Below are positions 48,621-57,985 of a stretch of 64,000 bases of DNA, piece by piece. This DNA comes from Gammaproteobacteria bacterium UBA4421 (GTDB lineage: Bacteria > Pseudomonadota > Gammaproteobacteria > Pseudomonadales > Azotimanducaceae). A program made the position numbers and the translations under genes. Location of the stretch: assembly GCA_002389675.1 (NCBI GenBank), contig DGQF01000028.1, positions 100,066 through 164,065 of the forward strand. The letters run 5' to 3'. Numbering within the stretch: position 1 is the first letter of the stretch; every line of letters begins with the position of its first letter. Below the pieces are notes generated by a model that ran no database searches, had not been told where the DNA came from, and saw nothing but the letters and a program-made list of their open reading frames with translations.

Positions 48621-49943
48621 TTAGGTACTGTCACGCCGTGTTCCGCGTTTTTTGGTTTTACGACGAGGAATTTTTAGACGTTGACGTCGCTCCCATAAAC
48701 TTTTGCGACTGATACCAAGTTTCTCAGCCAATTCTGTTTCCGTAAATTGATCCTGATTATCCAGCACAAAACGCACAAAGTAATCCTCCAAAGACGTTGG
48801 GTCGTCATCTGAGATGAAATCTGGCTCGGACCTCACCGGTGGTGAAGGTTCGATGGCCAGCAGCGCCCGACTAATTTCGCTGCGGTTGTCAGCGAGAATG
48901 ACTGCACGTTCGACGGCGTTTTCTAGTTCTCGAACATTGCCGGGCCATTGGTATTGCTTCATCGCTGCCATCGCCTCTGTGGAGAATGACAGTTCAGTTT
49001 TGCTCAACCGTTTGCTCGTGCGCATGAGAAGCCAGTTTGCGATCTCGAGTATGTCTTCCCGCCTTTGCTTGAGCAAGGGTAATTCAAAGCAAACCACGTT
49101 CAAGCGGTAAAATAGGTCTTGTCGAAATTGTCCCTGCGCGATCAGATCGGCTAAATTGCGTTGCGTCGCGGTGATAATTCGGACATTTATTTTAGATTCA
49201 GAGGTGCTGCCAACGCGCCTGTTTTCACCTTCCAATACCCTCAGCAAACGCGCTTGCGCGGGGAGCGGGAGCTCGGTGATGTCATCTAAAAATAGGGTTC
49301 CTCCGTCTGCGGCCTCGATCAAGCCGCGATAGCCCCTTACGCCCGCTTCGTAGCGCTCTAAGCCAAACAATTCAGCTTCGATCAGATGGCTGGGTACGGT
49401 TGCACAATTAAAAGAAATCATTGGCGCATTGGCGCGCAGACTGGTGGCATGTATCGCGCGCGCGACGAGCTCTTTGCCGGTACCAGAGTGACCCAAAATT
49501 AAAACGGTAGAGTGGGTTGGGGCGACTTTTTTGATACCTTCCTTCAAATTTTGCATGGCCTCGGACGAACCAATCAGAGGAAAGTTATCCAGATTGCTTG
49601 AAGTCCCGGTAGCTTGGTTAGCGATAGCCCGCTCCAGAGCAGCAATTAATCCGTCGGTATTGATCGGTGTTGGCAGGTAATCATGTGCGCCGCGCCGGAT
49701 GCAGGCAACGGCATCGACAATGCTTGGATTGGCAGCTATCACAATGGTGGGTATGTGATGCGCGATTTGTTCGAGATTTTCTTGCACGTTGTCCAGCGAA
49801 CTGACCAAACATTGATAGCGGTCCCAGTTTTCTTGGCGGGGCAGGTTTTTTTCGACGATAAGAGTAAAGCCATGTGCGCGCAGCTTTTGCGCCAGTGGTG
49901 AAGTTTGACGGTCCTCTCGATCCAAAAATAATATTGGTCTCAT
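48621..49943 (-). CDS. NtrC/CbrB-like AAA+ regulator with degenerate receiver and no GAFTGA motif
   Basis: 440 residues from ATG 49943. The receiver-like domain (1-110) has Ser48-Ser49 where the phosphorylated Asp should be, Ala for the switch Thr, and LPTPI for the Lys motif. The AAA+ domain keeps Walker A GHSGTGKE (151-158), Walker B LFLDDI, RQDLFYRL and WPGNVREL, but the GAFTGA loop that contacts sigma-54 is replaced by EAGVRGYRG (199-207) and is two residues short. A Fis-type helix-turn-helix (400-425) remains. It sits where cbrB lies in Pseudomonas, but no cbrA sensor gene is present. It probably regulates without phosphorylation and without sigma-54, as TyrR does. Confidence 0.85.
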   Translation of the reverse strand: MRPILFLDREDRQTSPLAQKLRAHGFTLIVEKNLPRQENWDRYQCLVSSLDNVQENLEQIAHHIPTIVIAANPSIVDAVACIRRGAHDYLPTPINTDGLIAALERAIANQATGTSSNLDNFPLIGSSEAMQNLKEGIKKVAPTHSTVLILGHSGTGKELVARAIHATSLRANAPMISFNCATVPSHLIEAELFGLERYEAGVRGYRGLIEAADGGTLFLDDITELPLPAQARLLRVLEGENRRVGSTSESKINVRIITATQRNLADLIAQGQFRQDLFYRLNVVCFELPLLKQRREDILEIANWLLMRTSKRLSKTELSFSTEAMAAMKQYQWPGNVRELENAVERAVILADNRSEISRALLAIEPSPPVRSEPDFISDDDPTSLEDYFVRFVLDNQDQFTETELAEKLGISRKSLWERRQRLKIPRRKTKKRGTRRDST

Positions 49944-49989
49944 AGCGCCAGAGTCTAACAAACCTAATTGTGCTCGTCAGGGAAAGAAA

Positions 49990-50880
49990 TCAGTCAGTTG
50001 GTGGTGTTTTTTTGTAGGGCACCAGCGTATCTGGAATTTTTTTCGCGTCCCAGTGTTTTTGGCCCCAGCCCAGCCATTGGGTAACCGGCCAGCGTCTGTC
50101 TTGCGGTGGGTTGAGTCCCAAATAGAAAAAGGCGTCGCGTAAATTTTCACTCGCACGTTCATCATCCAGCGGGGGTGCGTGGGTTTGCTTGGAGAGTTTT
50201 GTGCCGTCCGTGTAACGAAGAAGCGGGATATGAGCATATTCCGGGACGCTCAGCTCAGGCCAGTGTGCCTTAAGTAGCTCCATGACAAAGGTTTGTTGGG
50301 GGGTCACATGATTTAAGTCCTGACCTCTCAACACATGGGTGACATCAAAGCCGTCGTCGATGGCGGTGGCGAAGTTGTACGCCCAAAGTTCATCTTTGCG
50401 CCTGATGATCAAATCCCCGAAGTCTATTCCCAAGTTATATTCTAGGTGGCCTAGGATTTGATCATGATGGACAAAGTCTCTGTTGGGAGTGCGCAAGCGT
50501 ATGGCACTGAATTCGCTGGGCTCCGCTCGATGTCGGCAATGCCCGGGGTAAACTGTCAGTCCTGCCAGTGCTTTTCGGGTGCAGGTGCAATAGTAGATGT
50601 AGTCCTGTAAAGAATTAAAACAGGCTGTGTATCGAGCGCTATGTTCACTTTGATAGTCAATCGGCCGGTCACCAGTAAGGCCATGTGCGGTCAAACTGGT
50701 GATGATATCCACTGCTGCGGTTGGTTTTTCCCGCGGTAGATCGAGGTTGTCGATGCGAATGTACCATTCGCCATTGCGCTTTTTGATGTCCAGATAGCTG
50801 GCGACGGCTGTTACCAGCGATCCCATATGCAGTGGTCCCGTGGGAGAGGGAGCAAAACGCCCGACGGGTCTCGTTGCCAT
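49990..50880 (-). CDS. gluQ: Glutamyl-Q tRNA(Asp) synthetase
   Basis: 296 residues from ATG 50880; a longer frame to 50916 overlaps dksA. The start RPVGRFAPSPTGPLHMGSLV holds the class I HIGH-like motif HMGS (18-21), the zinc site CTC...CR lies near 98-122, and KLSKQ is the KMSKS equivalent. It lacks an anticodon-binding domain. It glutamylates queuosine in tRNA-Asp. The dksA-gluQ pair is conserved. Confidence 0.96.
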   Translation of the reverse strand: MATRPVGRFAPSPTGPLHMGSLVTAVASYLDIKKRNGEWYIRIDNLDLPREKPTAAVDIITSLTAHGLTGDRPIDYQSEHSARYTACFNSLQDYIYYCTCTRKALAGLTVYPGHCRHRAEPSEFSAIRLRTPNRDFVHHDQILGHLEYNLGIDFGDLIIRRKDELWAYNFATAIDDGFDVTHVLRGQDLNHVTPQQTFVMELLKAHWPELSVPEYAHIPLLRYTDGTKLSKQTHAPPLDDERASENLRDAFFYLGLNPPQDRRWPVTQWLGWGQKHWDAKKIPDTLVPYKKTPPTD

Positions 50881-50884
50881 TGCG

Positions 50885-51388
50885 TTAGCCGAGGATTTGG
50901 CGCTCTTTGATTTCATCTAAAGATTTGCAGTCAACACATTGCGTTGCTGTTGGTCTTGCCTCGAGTCGGCGAAGACCAATTTCTATACCGCAGGTGTCAC
51001 AGTATCCATAATCTTCTTGTTCCAAGCGTTCGATCGTTTGGTCGATTTTTCGGATCAACTTGCGCTCTCGGTCGCGGGTGCGTAACTCTATGCTGAATTC
51101 TTCTTCTTGGGTTGCGCGATCAGCGGGGTCTGGAAAATTGGCCGCTTCGTCCTGCATGTGGTGCACTGTTCGATCAACTTCCTCCATGAGTTCGTGTCGC
51201 CAGTTTTTTAGGAGCGCACGAAAATGATCGAGTTGACCCTCGCTCATGTATATTTCTTTTTTCTTCGGCTGATAAGGCGTGAAGTTCCGAAATGGAGAAG
51301 CTACATTTGCGCTTGAGCCTCGAGCGTTAGATTTAGTGGACTTTGTAGTTTTAGCTTTGGCACTAGTGGCCTTTTTTTGTGTTGCCAT
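50885..51388 (-). CDS. dksA: RNA polymerase-binding transcription factor DksA
   Basis: 167 residues. A basic Lys/Ser/Ala-rich N-terminal extension (1-30) precedes the coiled coil, with the acidic tip NFPDPADRA (D87, D90), and the zinc finger C130/C133 and C151/C154. It works with ppGpp on rRNA and amino-acid promoters. AGGAGG lies before the ATG. It is the first gene of the minus-strand run to pgi. Confidence 0.98.
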   Translation of the reverse strand: MATQKKATSAKAKTTKSTKSNARGSSANVASPFRNFTPYQPKKKEIYMSEGQLDHFRALLKNWRHELMEEVDRTVHHMQDEAANFPDPADRATQEEEFSIELRTRDRERKLIRKIDQTIERLEQEDYGYCDTCGIEIGLRRLEARPTATQCVDCKSLDEIKERQILG

Positions 51389-51550
51389 AGATCCTCCTGT
51401 TAGTAGGGTTTGGCACCCGGATCCGCGAAGGGCGCGTAAACTACCAGAACGACTGGCGGAACTCCATATGTAAACGCCGAAGTTTGACGAAAAAACGAGT
51501 TTTTCAATTGAGATAGCAGGTTGCGCGCAAGGTGACTTGGGAGATTATCG
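51389..51550. other. Intergenic region between dksA and the aminotransferase gene
   Basis: 162 bases between divergent genes. Apart from the dksA ribosome-binding site I see no confident promoter, repeat or operator. Confidence 0.4.
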
Positions 51551-52717
51551 ATGAAGTTTGCAAAGCGCATTGATCAGATCAAGCCATTCCGTGTGATGGA
51601 AGTCTTGGCACGAGCGGCTTTTTATGAGCGCCAAGGTTTGCAGGTAATTCACTTCGAGGTGGGTGAACCCGATTTTCCGACTTCAGAGATTATTGTTGCT
51701 GCGGGTCGTGAGGCGTTGGCACAAGGGAAAACCAAGTATACGCCGGCCACTGGAATCCCGGAGTTGCGTGAGGCGATATCACACTACTATGGGGCACTCG
51801 GTGTCAATGTTCATGCTGACCAAGTCATAGTCACCGGTGGCGCCAGTGGCGGCTTGGTTTTGTTGGCCGGGTTGTTGCTAAATGCAGGAGATCAATTATT
51901 GATCACCGATCCTGGCTACCCGTGTAATGGCGTTTTTGCTCGCCTGACCAGTGGGGAGTCGATCGCAGTTCCCGTTACAGCAGCGGGTAAATTCCAGCCG
52001 ACTGTTGAGGATATTAAACGCGTATGGACACCGCGTAGTCGGGGTGTACTGCTAGCTTCCCCTTCCAATCCTACAGGGACGATGCTGCCGGCAAAGGATC
52101 TGACTGAGATCGCTGAGGAAGTCAGCCGCCGTGATGGATTTTTCATCCTCGATGAAATTTATCAAGGGCTTACGGCGGGGGCTGATTACCCCACAGGGTT
52201 GGCCGTGTGTGAAGACCTATATGTGCTCAATAGCTTTTCAAAATTTTTTGGCATGACGGGTTGGCGCCTGGGGTGGTTGGTTGTGCCCGAGGCTGCAGTT
52301 GACCCGGTTACACGTCTGGCACAAAATCTTTTCATATCCCCCAGTACCCCCGCGCAATATGCGGCGGTTGCGGGATTTTCTGATGAAGCGATGCGAACCC
52401 ATCGTCAACGTGCGCAAATTTTTGCTGATCGAGCCGAGCTGCTTAGGCGGGGTCTTTTGCAACTGGGATTTTCAGTTCCGGTGTCGCCCCAAGGCGGATT
52501 TTATCTTTATGTCGACGTTTCTCATACTGGCTTGGCCGGAGGGGAATTTTGTCGCCGGTTGCTTGATGAGTTCCAAGTAGCGGTCACGCCGGGAGACGAC
52601 TTTGGTGATTTGGAAAAGGAGCGTTTTGTTCGTTTTGCGTTCACAACTGATGAAGCCGCGATCGAAATTGGACTGGCGCGTATCAGCCAGGCGCTGCGGG
52701 CGTGGGGTAATTTATGA
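51551..52717 (+). CDS. PLP-dependent aminotransferase, class I/II
   Basis: 388 residues. EVGEPDFPT and YTPATGIPELREAI are at the start, then SPSNPTGT, LDEIYQGLT and the PLP lysine K231 in NSFSKFFGMTGWRLG; the carboxylate-binding Arg lies in RFVRFAFTT. It transfers amino groups; the substrate is not clear. An aminotransferase in this place beside dksA and sfsA is also found in Pseudomonas, which supports a conserved cluster. Confidence 0.93.
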   Translation: MKFAKRIDQIKPFRVMEVLARAAFYERQGLQVIHFEVGEPDFPTSEIIVAAGREALAQGKTKYTPATGIPELREAISHYYGALGVNVHADQVIVTGGASGGLVLLAGLLLNAGDQLLITDPGYPCNGVFARLTSGESIAVPVTAAGKFQPTVEDIKRVWTPRSRGVLLASPSNPTGTMLPAKDLTEIAEEVSRRDGFFILDEIYQGLTAGADYPTGLAVCEDLYVLNSFSKFFGMTGWRLGWLVVPEAAVDPVTRLAQNLFISPSTPAQYAAVAGFSDEAMRTHRQRAQIFADRAELLRRGLLQLGFSVPVSPQGGFYLYVDVSHTGLAGGEFCRRLLDEFQVAVTPGDDFGDLEKERFVRFAFTTDEAAIEIGLARISQALRAWGNL

Positions 52718-53415
52718 TCTTGCCTGATATGTTACCGGGTAAATTGTTGCGCCGGTATAAGCGCTTTTTGGCCGATGTCAGATTTTCTGACGGGCAAGAG
52801 GTTACAGTGCATTGCCCCAACACGGGTGCTATGACGGGGTGTGCTGAACCTGGCAGCGCTGTTTGGTGCTCAACCTCCGATAACCCGAAGCGTAAATATG
52901 CACACACGCTAGAATTTGTGCAGACATCCGCAGGCTATGTCAGCGTGAATACCGGTCGAGCGAATCGGTTAGTAGGTGAGGCATTAAGTGCTGGAAAAAT
53001 CCCAACATTGCAAGCCCTTGAATGGGTCAAGCCAGAAGTGAAAATCCCACATAGCAGTGGACGCTTTGATTATGCGGCTGCCGTTGCGGGTCAAACGGTA
53101 TTCATAGAAGTCAAAAGTGCCACGATGTTGTTAAGTTCTGGTCAGGGTGCTTTTCCTGACGCCGTAAGTGCTCGGGCCTTGAAACATGTTCAGGCCTTGC
53201 GGGAATGTGTTGCGCAAGGCCACAGAGCCCTGTTGATTTTCTGCGCGCAACACTGTGGGATAACCTCGGTTCGAGTTGCTGATGAAATTGATCCTGCGTA
53301 TGCCGATGGATTGCGTGTTGCACTGCACGATGGTGTGGAAGTGATGGCTTTTGCCTGTAGCACCGACCTTAGCACTATGGAGGTGGGTGAACGAATCCCT
53401 TTTCACTTGCCCTAG
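52714..53415 (+). CDS. sfsA: DNA/RNA nuclease SfsA
   Basis: 233 residues. The start overlaps the aminotransferase stop by four bases. RRYKRFLADVRFSDGQEVTVHCPNTGAMTGC, the PD-D/ExK-like core (FDYAAAVAGQTVFIEVKSATM) and GHRALLIFCAQHCG are typical of SfsA. First named for sugar-fermentation stimulation, it is a restriction-type fold nuclease. Its end converges with the adenosine kinase gene. Confidence 0.96.
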   Translation: MILPDMLPGKLLRRYKRFLADVRFSDGQEVTVHCPNTGAMTGCAEPGSAVWCSTSDNPKRKYAHTLEFVQTSAGYVSVNTGRANRLVGEALSAGKIPTLQALEWVKPEVKIPHSSGRFDYAAAVAGQTVFIEVKSATMLLSSGQGAFPDAVSARALKHVQALRECVAQGHRALLIFCAQHCGITSVRVADEIDPAYADGLRVALHDGVEVMAFACSTDLSTMEVGERIPFHLP

Positions 53416-53443
53416 CGCGTTGTTATGAGCGCGCCGCCTTCAA

Positions 53444-54436
53444 TCAGTGGTAGCGTTGACTGAGTTCTGCGTAGTCCCCCAATTGTTGCAGGCGCGCGCC
53501 GTAGTGCGTGACTAGGTTTGCGGCAAAAAAATTGCCAAAGCGCGCGGCTTCCTCTGGTGTGGCGTTTCGACTGCGTGCAAAAAGTACAGCACCTGCATAA
53601 ATATCGCCGGCGCCGGTTGTATCTATGGGGCTGACTTTAAAGCCGGCAACAGACTTTACGCCGTTGCGGTTGATGGCCACGGCACCTTTTGCGCCAAGTG
53701 TGATATACACGTCTTGAGCGATGTCTCTTAGCTCTGCGATCGCGATATCTAGACGATCAGTTTTTGCCCATGCCAGCGCCTCCTCTTCATTACAAAATAA
53801 ATGCTGGATGCCGTTTCCTAGCATCTGCTCCAAGCCGGGGCGACAAAATTGCACCATGGAGACATCGGAAAGAGACAGTGCAATCTCCACGGCGTTTTGC
53901 TCGCAAAGTTTGCGACAGTGAACGGTTGCAGCGGTTGCGCTTTCAGAGGCGCTCAGATAACCCTCTACGTAGAAGTAGCGAGAGTTTTGGAGGGCTTCGT
54001 CATCTACTTCATTTGTCGATAAGGCTACAGAGGTGCCCAGATTGGTCATCATTGTGCGTTCGGCATCGCCGGAGATGAGCACAAGACACTTCCCTGATGC
54101 GCCTAACTCCGAGCTTACTTGAGCATTTGCGTGCACCATAACGCCGGATGCCCGGAGGTCGTTGATGAAAAAATCGCCCGTGGCGTCGTCCGCAACGCGG
54201 CAGCCATAGCAGGTGCTCAATCCGAGCGCTTGAGCGGTATAGACGGTGTTGGCAGCCGAGCCGCCGCTAGATTTGGTGTGCGGTAATTCTTCCACATCAC
54301 TTGCGAGTAATTGCATTTGGGTATCATCAACCAGGGTCATGTGACCTTTGGTGAGGTCGTGGCGGTCCAAGAAGTCCTCGCCGATAGTGACTTCAGTATC
54401 AACCAGCGCGTTCCCGAGTCCAAAGATGTCATACAT
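53444..54436 (-). CDS. Adenosine kinase (PfkB family)
   Basis: 330 residues. FGLGNALVDTEV starts the fold; SGGSAANTVYTAQALG near 58-73 and the anion hole with catalytic Asp in DTTGAGDIYAGAVLFA near 274-289 are the PfkB signatures. Members of this bacterial group phosphorylate adenosine or related nucleosides; the specificity is inferred. It is last in the minus-strand run clc-hemJ-hemL-adenosine kinase. Confidence 0.9.
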   Translation of the reverse strand: MYDIFGLGNALVDTEVTIGEDFLDRHDLTKGHMTLVDDTQMQLLASDVEELPHTKSSGGSAANTVYTAQALGLSTCYGCRVADDATGDFFINDLRASGVMVHANAQVSSELGASGKCLVLISGDAERTMMTNLGTSVALSTNEVDDEALQNSRYFYVEGYLSASESATAATVHCRKLCEQNAVEIALSLSDVSMVQFCRPGLEQMLGNGIQHLFCNEEEALAWAKTDRLDIAIAELRDIAQDVYITLGAKGAVAINRNGVKSVAGFKVSPIDTTGAGDIYAGAVLFARSRNATPEEAARFGNFFAANLVTHYGARLQQLGDYAELSQRYH

Positions 54437-54456
54437 GATTAAGAAGGTCCTTTAGG

Positions 54457-55737
54457 TTAGAGCTCGGCGAATGCTTTTTCTGCCGCGTCCAGAGTGAATT
54501 GAATGGCCTCGGCATCATGGCTGACGGAGATGAATCCGGCCTCAAATGCTGAGGGTGCGAGATAGACGCCGGCGTCGAGCATGGCATGAAAAAATCGATT
54601 AAATTTGTCGATATTCGATTGTGTGACGTCATCAAAGTTGGTCACCCGGTTCACATCAAAAAATAGGCCAAACATGCCACATACGTGGTTTGTAGCGAGT
54701 TGTACACCATGAGCTGCGGCGCGCTCCTCGAGCCCCTGAATGAGATGATTGGTTGTTGCTTGAATTTGGCGGTAAACGTCGTCCGTCAGATGCTGCAGGG
54801 TGGTTAGGCCTGCGCTGACGGCGAGTGGGTTGCCAGAAAGCGTCCCGGCCTGATAAACCGGACCCTCCGGGGCGATATAAGACATAATGTCACCGCGTCC
54901 TCCAAATGCGCCTATTGGCAACCCGCCGCCCACAACCTTACCTAGAGTTGTGAGATCGGGTTGAACTCCATACAGGCCTTGTGCGCCGCTGGGCGAGAGT
55001 CGAAAACCGGTCATTACCTCGTCGAATATCAACACGGTGCCTTGGTCTTTTGTCAATTGTCTTAAGCCTTCGAGAAAACCAGGCACGGGTGGAATACACC
55101 CCATATTGCCCGCGACAGGTTCAATGATGATGCACGCGATTTGTTCTGGGTACTCAGAAAAAATAGTGCGTACAGCCTCGAGGTCATTGTATGGTGCGTT
55201 CAAGGTGCGCGCGGCAATTGCATCGGGAACGCCTGGAGAATTTGGAATGCCCAAAGTTAGGACCCCGCTGCCCGCTTTCACAAGCAGTGAGTCTGAGTGA
55301 CCGTGGTAGCAGCCGGTAAATTTAAGAATGAGATCGCGACCGGTAAACCCTCTGGCCAGACGAATAGCAGACATGGTTGCCTCGGTGCCTGAATTTACCA
55401 GACGTACTTTTTCGATGCTGGGTACCATGTCGATGATTTTTTCGGCCAGAGTGATTTCACCCTCCGTCGGTGCTCCAAAGCCGAGTGCCCTCTGTGCTTG
55501 TTGGACAACGGCATCGACGGTCGGTCGGTGGTTGTGGCCCAAAATCATTGGTCCCCAAGATTGGATGTAGTCGACATAGCGATTATCGTCCACGTCGTAA
55601 AGGTAGGGTCCTTCGCCTCGGGTGAAGAAAACGGGGTCGCCACCAACACCTTTGAAAGCGCGTACCGGTGAATTGACGCCGCCAGGGATGCTTTTTTCGG
55701 CTTGCCGGATGAGTCGGCTCGATGTTGTTCTATTCAT
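54457..55737 (-). CDS. hemL: Glutamate-1-semialdehyde 2,1-aminomutase
   Basis: 426 residues, usual length. [45 protein letters not shown] and the PLP-lysine region [18 protein letters not shown] (around 265) are conserved. It makes 5-aminolevulinate in the C5 path to heme. It directly follows hemJ, linking two heme steps in one transcript. Confidence 0.98.
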   Translation of the reverse strand: MNRTTSSRLIRQAEKSIPGGVNSPVRAFKGVGGDPVFFTRGEGPYLYDVDDNRYVDYIQSWGPMILGHNHRPTVDAVVQQAQRALGFGAPTEGEITLAEKIIDMVPSIEKVRLVNSGTEATMSAIRLARGFTGRDLILKFTGCYHGHSDSLLVKAGSGVLTLGIPNSPGVPDAIAARTLNAPYNDLEAVRTIFSEYPEQIACIIIEPVAGNMGCIPPVPGFLEGLRQLTKDQGTVLIFDEVMTGFRLSPSGAQGLYGVQPDLTTLGKVVGGGLPIGAFGGRGDIMSYIAPEGPVYQAGTLSGNPLAVSAGLTTLQHLTDDVYRQIQATTNHLIQGLEERAAAHGVQLATNHVCGMFGLFFDVNRVTNFDDVTQSNIDKFNRFFHAMLDAGVYLAPSAFEAGFISVSHDAEAIQFTLDAAEKAFAEL

Positions 55738-55757
55738 AAGGACCTCTAGAGAAGTTT

Positions 55758-56189
55758 CTAAAACGGTTTTACCACAACTAAAATCACAGCAAGTATGAGT
55801 ACAACTGCGGGCAATTCATTGAAAATTCGGAGAAATTTTTCGCTGTGTAGTTGTTGGTCTTCAGCAAAAGCTTTGAGGATACGCAAGCAATAATGGTGAT
55901 AGCCGATGAGGACGATGACCAGGGCAACTTTCACCCATATCCAGATTTGCCCTGAATACGCTTGCCAGCTTTCTGCGAAAAGCCAGATGCCCATCACCAA
56001 AGCGCCAATCATTGAGGGGTTCATAATCACACGGTAGAGTTTTCCTTCCATCGTTTGGAAGCGCGCGTTGCTGATCGGGTCGGTGGCACTTGTGTGGTAG
56101 ATGAACAATCGCGGCAAATAGAATAAGCCGGCAAACCAAGTAACAACAAAGATGATATGCAAAGCTTTTAGCCACAGATACAGTGTCAT
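55758..56189 (-). CDS. hemJ: Protoporphyrinogen IX oxidase HemJ
   Basis: 143 residues with four membrane segments. [24 protein letters not shown] near 9-32 with the conserved His10, [11 protein letters not shown] and the YHHY motif match HemJ (UPF0093). It oxidises protoporphyrinogen IX in bacteria that lack HemG and HemY. The start overlaps the chloride-channel gene by four bases and the end lies 20 bases from hemL. Confidence 0.93.
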   Translation of the reverse strand: MTLYLWLKALHIIFVVTWFAGLFYLPRLFIYHTSATDPISNARFQTMEGKLYRVIMNPSMIGALVMGIWLFAESWQAYSGQIWIWVKVALVIVLIGYHHYCLRILKAFAEDQQLHSEKFLRIFNELPAVVLILAVILVVVKPF

Positions 56190-57841
56190 GAGGTTGTATT
56201 CCTGTAATTCTCAATATGATTTTTTGTAATCACCCCGACGACGATGGCTATGTTGTTGGTCGTCTGTGTCACACAGCAGGCTTCAGCTTGCGTTTTTTCA
56301 AAAACATCGTGCAGTTGCATAACCGTTGCTTCCGAACCGATGGCAACTGCGTCCATACGCTGCCCGGGAATCTGCATTAGTCGGATCGTTTCATTTTCGG
56401 CCAGCTCGTGGCCTTTAAAAAAAGCGTCAAGATCGCTGGGGTTGAGCACCGCGTTGAGGATACTGTCTTCATCTTCAATAACAAGCCAGTTTGGATTTTT
56501 ATTGAGAATTGCAGGGACATCGGTGGCGCTAATGGTGGACGACAGCGGCAAAAATGAAGTGTCCATCAAAGCCGTTACGCCGACGCGCTGAAGGTGCAGG
56601 GTGACCGGGCTGGGTGGGTACTGTAGGCCAAGAGTGTTCAGTGTGGTGATGAATACCGAGCGTTGGCCAAAGACCTGACTGCTGACGAGCGTCGCAATGA
56701 CAATAATAACCATCGCTGGCAGGATGAAGTCGGTGTTTGCGGTCATCTCCATGACCGCCATGAGTGCCGCCAAAGGCGCTTGCAGCACGGCGCCCATCAT
56801 GGCGCACATACCTAAAATGACAAAAAAACCAATTGAGGTGTCGATACCGTGCCAGTTGATCAAAATACTGCCGAGCATGCCGCCCACGGTTGCGCCCATG
56901 AACAGGGTTGGACCGATAAGACCCACCGGCATTCCCAGTCCCACGGCCGCCGCGCTGGTGATTGTTTTGCCAATTAATAACGCCACTAAAAATAGCACTC
57001 CGAGATCTGTGATCATGATTCGATCTACGGTGTCGTAACCCACGCCCATGACTTCAGGAATAAAAATGGCAACGGTTGCTGTGATGGCTCCGGCGAGCGC
57101 AATTCTAAGCCACAGAGGTTGCAGCGAGAGTCGAGCGAACAACTGTATCAGCTGGACATAAGCGGCAGAAATGCAGCCAATTAAAATGCCACCCAAAACG
57201 AGGTAAAAAATTTCAAATGAGGTGTACAAGTGAAACGGATCGATGATAAATGCGGGATCCGCGCCAAAGAAAAATCGGGTAATCAAGGTAGAGGTGACGG
57301 CGGCGACGATGATCGGGATAAAGCTGGCAATGGCGTATTCCATCATCACAACCTCCAATGCGAAGATCACTCCCGCGATGGGTGTGTTGAAGCTGCTGGC
57401 GATGGCTGCTGCCGTGCCGCAGGCCACCATAGTTCGCAGGCTGTTATTGGGTAGTTTTGAAGCTTGACCCAGTAAACTTGCGGCGGTCGCCCCGAGATGT
57501 ATGGCGGGACCCTCTCGTCCGCCTGACTGTCCTGCAATTAGCGCAAGGGCACCCCCAAAAAACTGGATCACGGCATTTTTTAAGGGCAATTTCCCTTGAT
57601 GTAGCGTTAAACGTTCCATCACATGGACGACGCCGACGCGGCGCGCGCCAGGTCGGTAACGATTCAGCGCAAGGCCGATTAGCAGGGCGCTGCCAATCAG
57701 TAGCGCGACGCGCGTGGCGGCGCTCAGTTGTTCAAAATTTTCGACCTCGCCAGCCAGCATAAGATTTAGGCTGCCATCGATGAGATATCTAAAGCACAGC
57801 ATTACCGCGGCCGTAATTGCGCCGCTCACCACGCCGAGCAA
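56186..57841 (-). CDS. ClC-type chloride channel/antiporter with C-terminal CBS domains
   Basis: 551 residues from TTG 57841. About ten membrane helices carry the selectivity motifs GGREGP (with the gating Glu) and GVIFALEVVM (the inner Glu of H+/Cl- antiporters), plus GMPVGLIGPTLFMGA. The last 140 residues hold a CBS pair. It moves chloride, probably in exchange for protons. The reading frame stays open for 29 more codons upstream (to 57928) with family-like residues but no ATG, GTG or TTG, so the true N-terminus is uncertain. Confidence 0.9.
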   Translation of the reverse strand: MLGVVSGAITAAVMLCFRYLIDGSLNLMLAGEVENFEQLSAATRVALLIGSALLIGLALNRYRPGARRVGVVHVMERLTLHQGKLPLKNAVIQFFGGALALIAGQSGGREGPAIHLGATAASLLGQASKLPNNSLRTMVACGTAAAIASSFNTPIAGVIFALEVVMMEYAIASFIPIIVAAVTSTLITRFFFGADPAFIIDPFHLYTSFEIFYLVLGGILIGCISAAYVQLIQLFARLSLQPLWLRIALAGAITATVAIFIPEVMGVGYDTVDRIMITDLGVLFLVALLIGKTITSAAAVGLGMPVGLIGPTLFMGATVGGMLGSILINWHGIDTSIGFFVILGMCAMMGAVLQAPLAALMAVMEMTANTDFILPAMVIIVIATLVSSQVFGQRSVFITTLNTLGLQYPPSPVTLHLQRVGVTALMDTSFLPLSSTISATDVPAILNKNPNWLVIEDEDSILNAVLNPSDLDAFFKGHELAENETIRLMQIPGQRMDAVAIGSEATVMQLHDVFEKTQAEACCVTQTTNNIAIVVGVITKNHIENYRNTTS

Positions 57842-57985
57842 TGCCAGTTGAGGTTGCGCGTCTAAGGTTGCCAGCCGGCCACGAAAAACGTCTAAGTCGA
57901 CTCGAGGGAAGCGTTTCGTGATGAACCCTTAACGTTTGTGGGGTAAGCGCCTAGTATACGGGTTTATTGTCTCATTTAGGACATC

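Noticed and set aside
53416..53443. Terminator between sfsA and the adenosine kinase gene
   Set aside because: A GCGCG repeat can pair, but it is self-complementary, short and lacks a T run.
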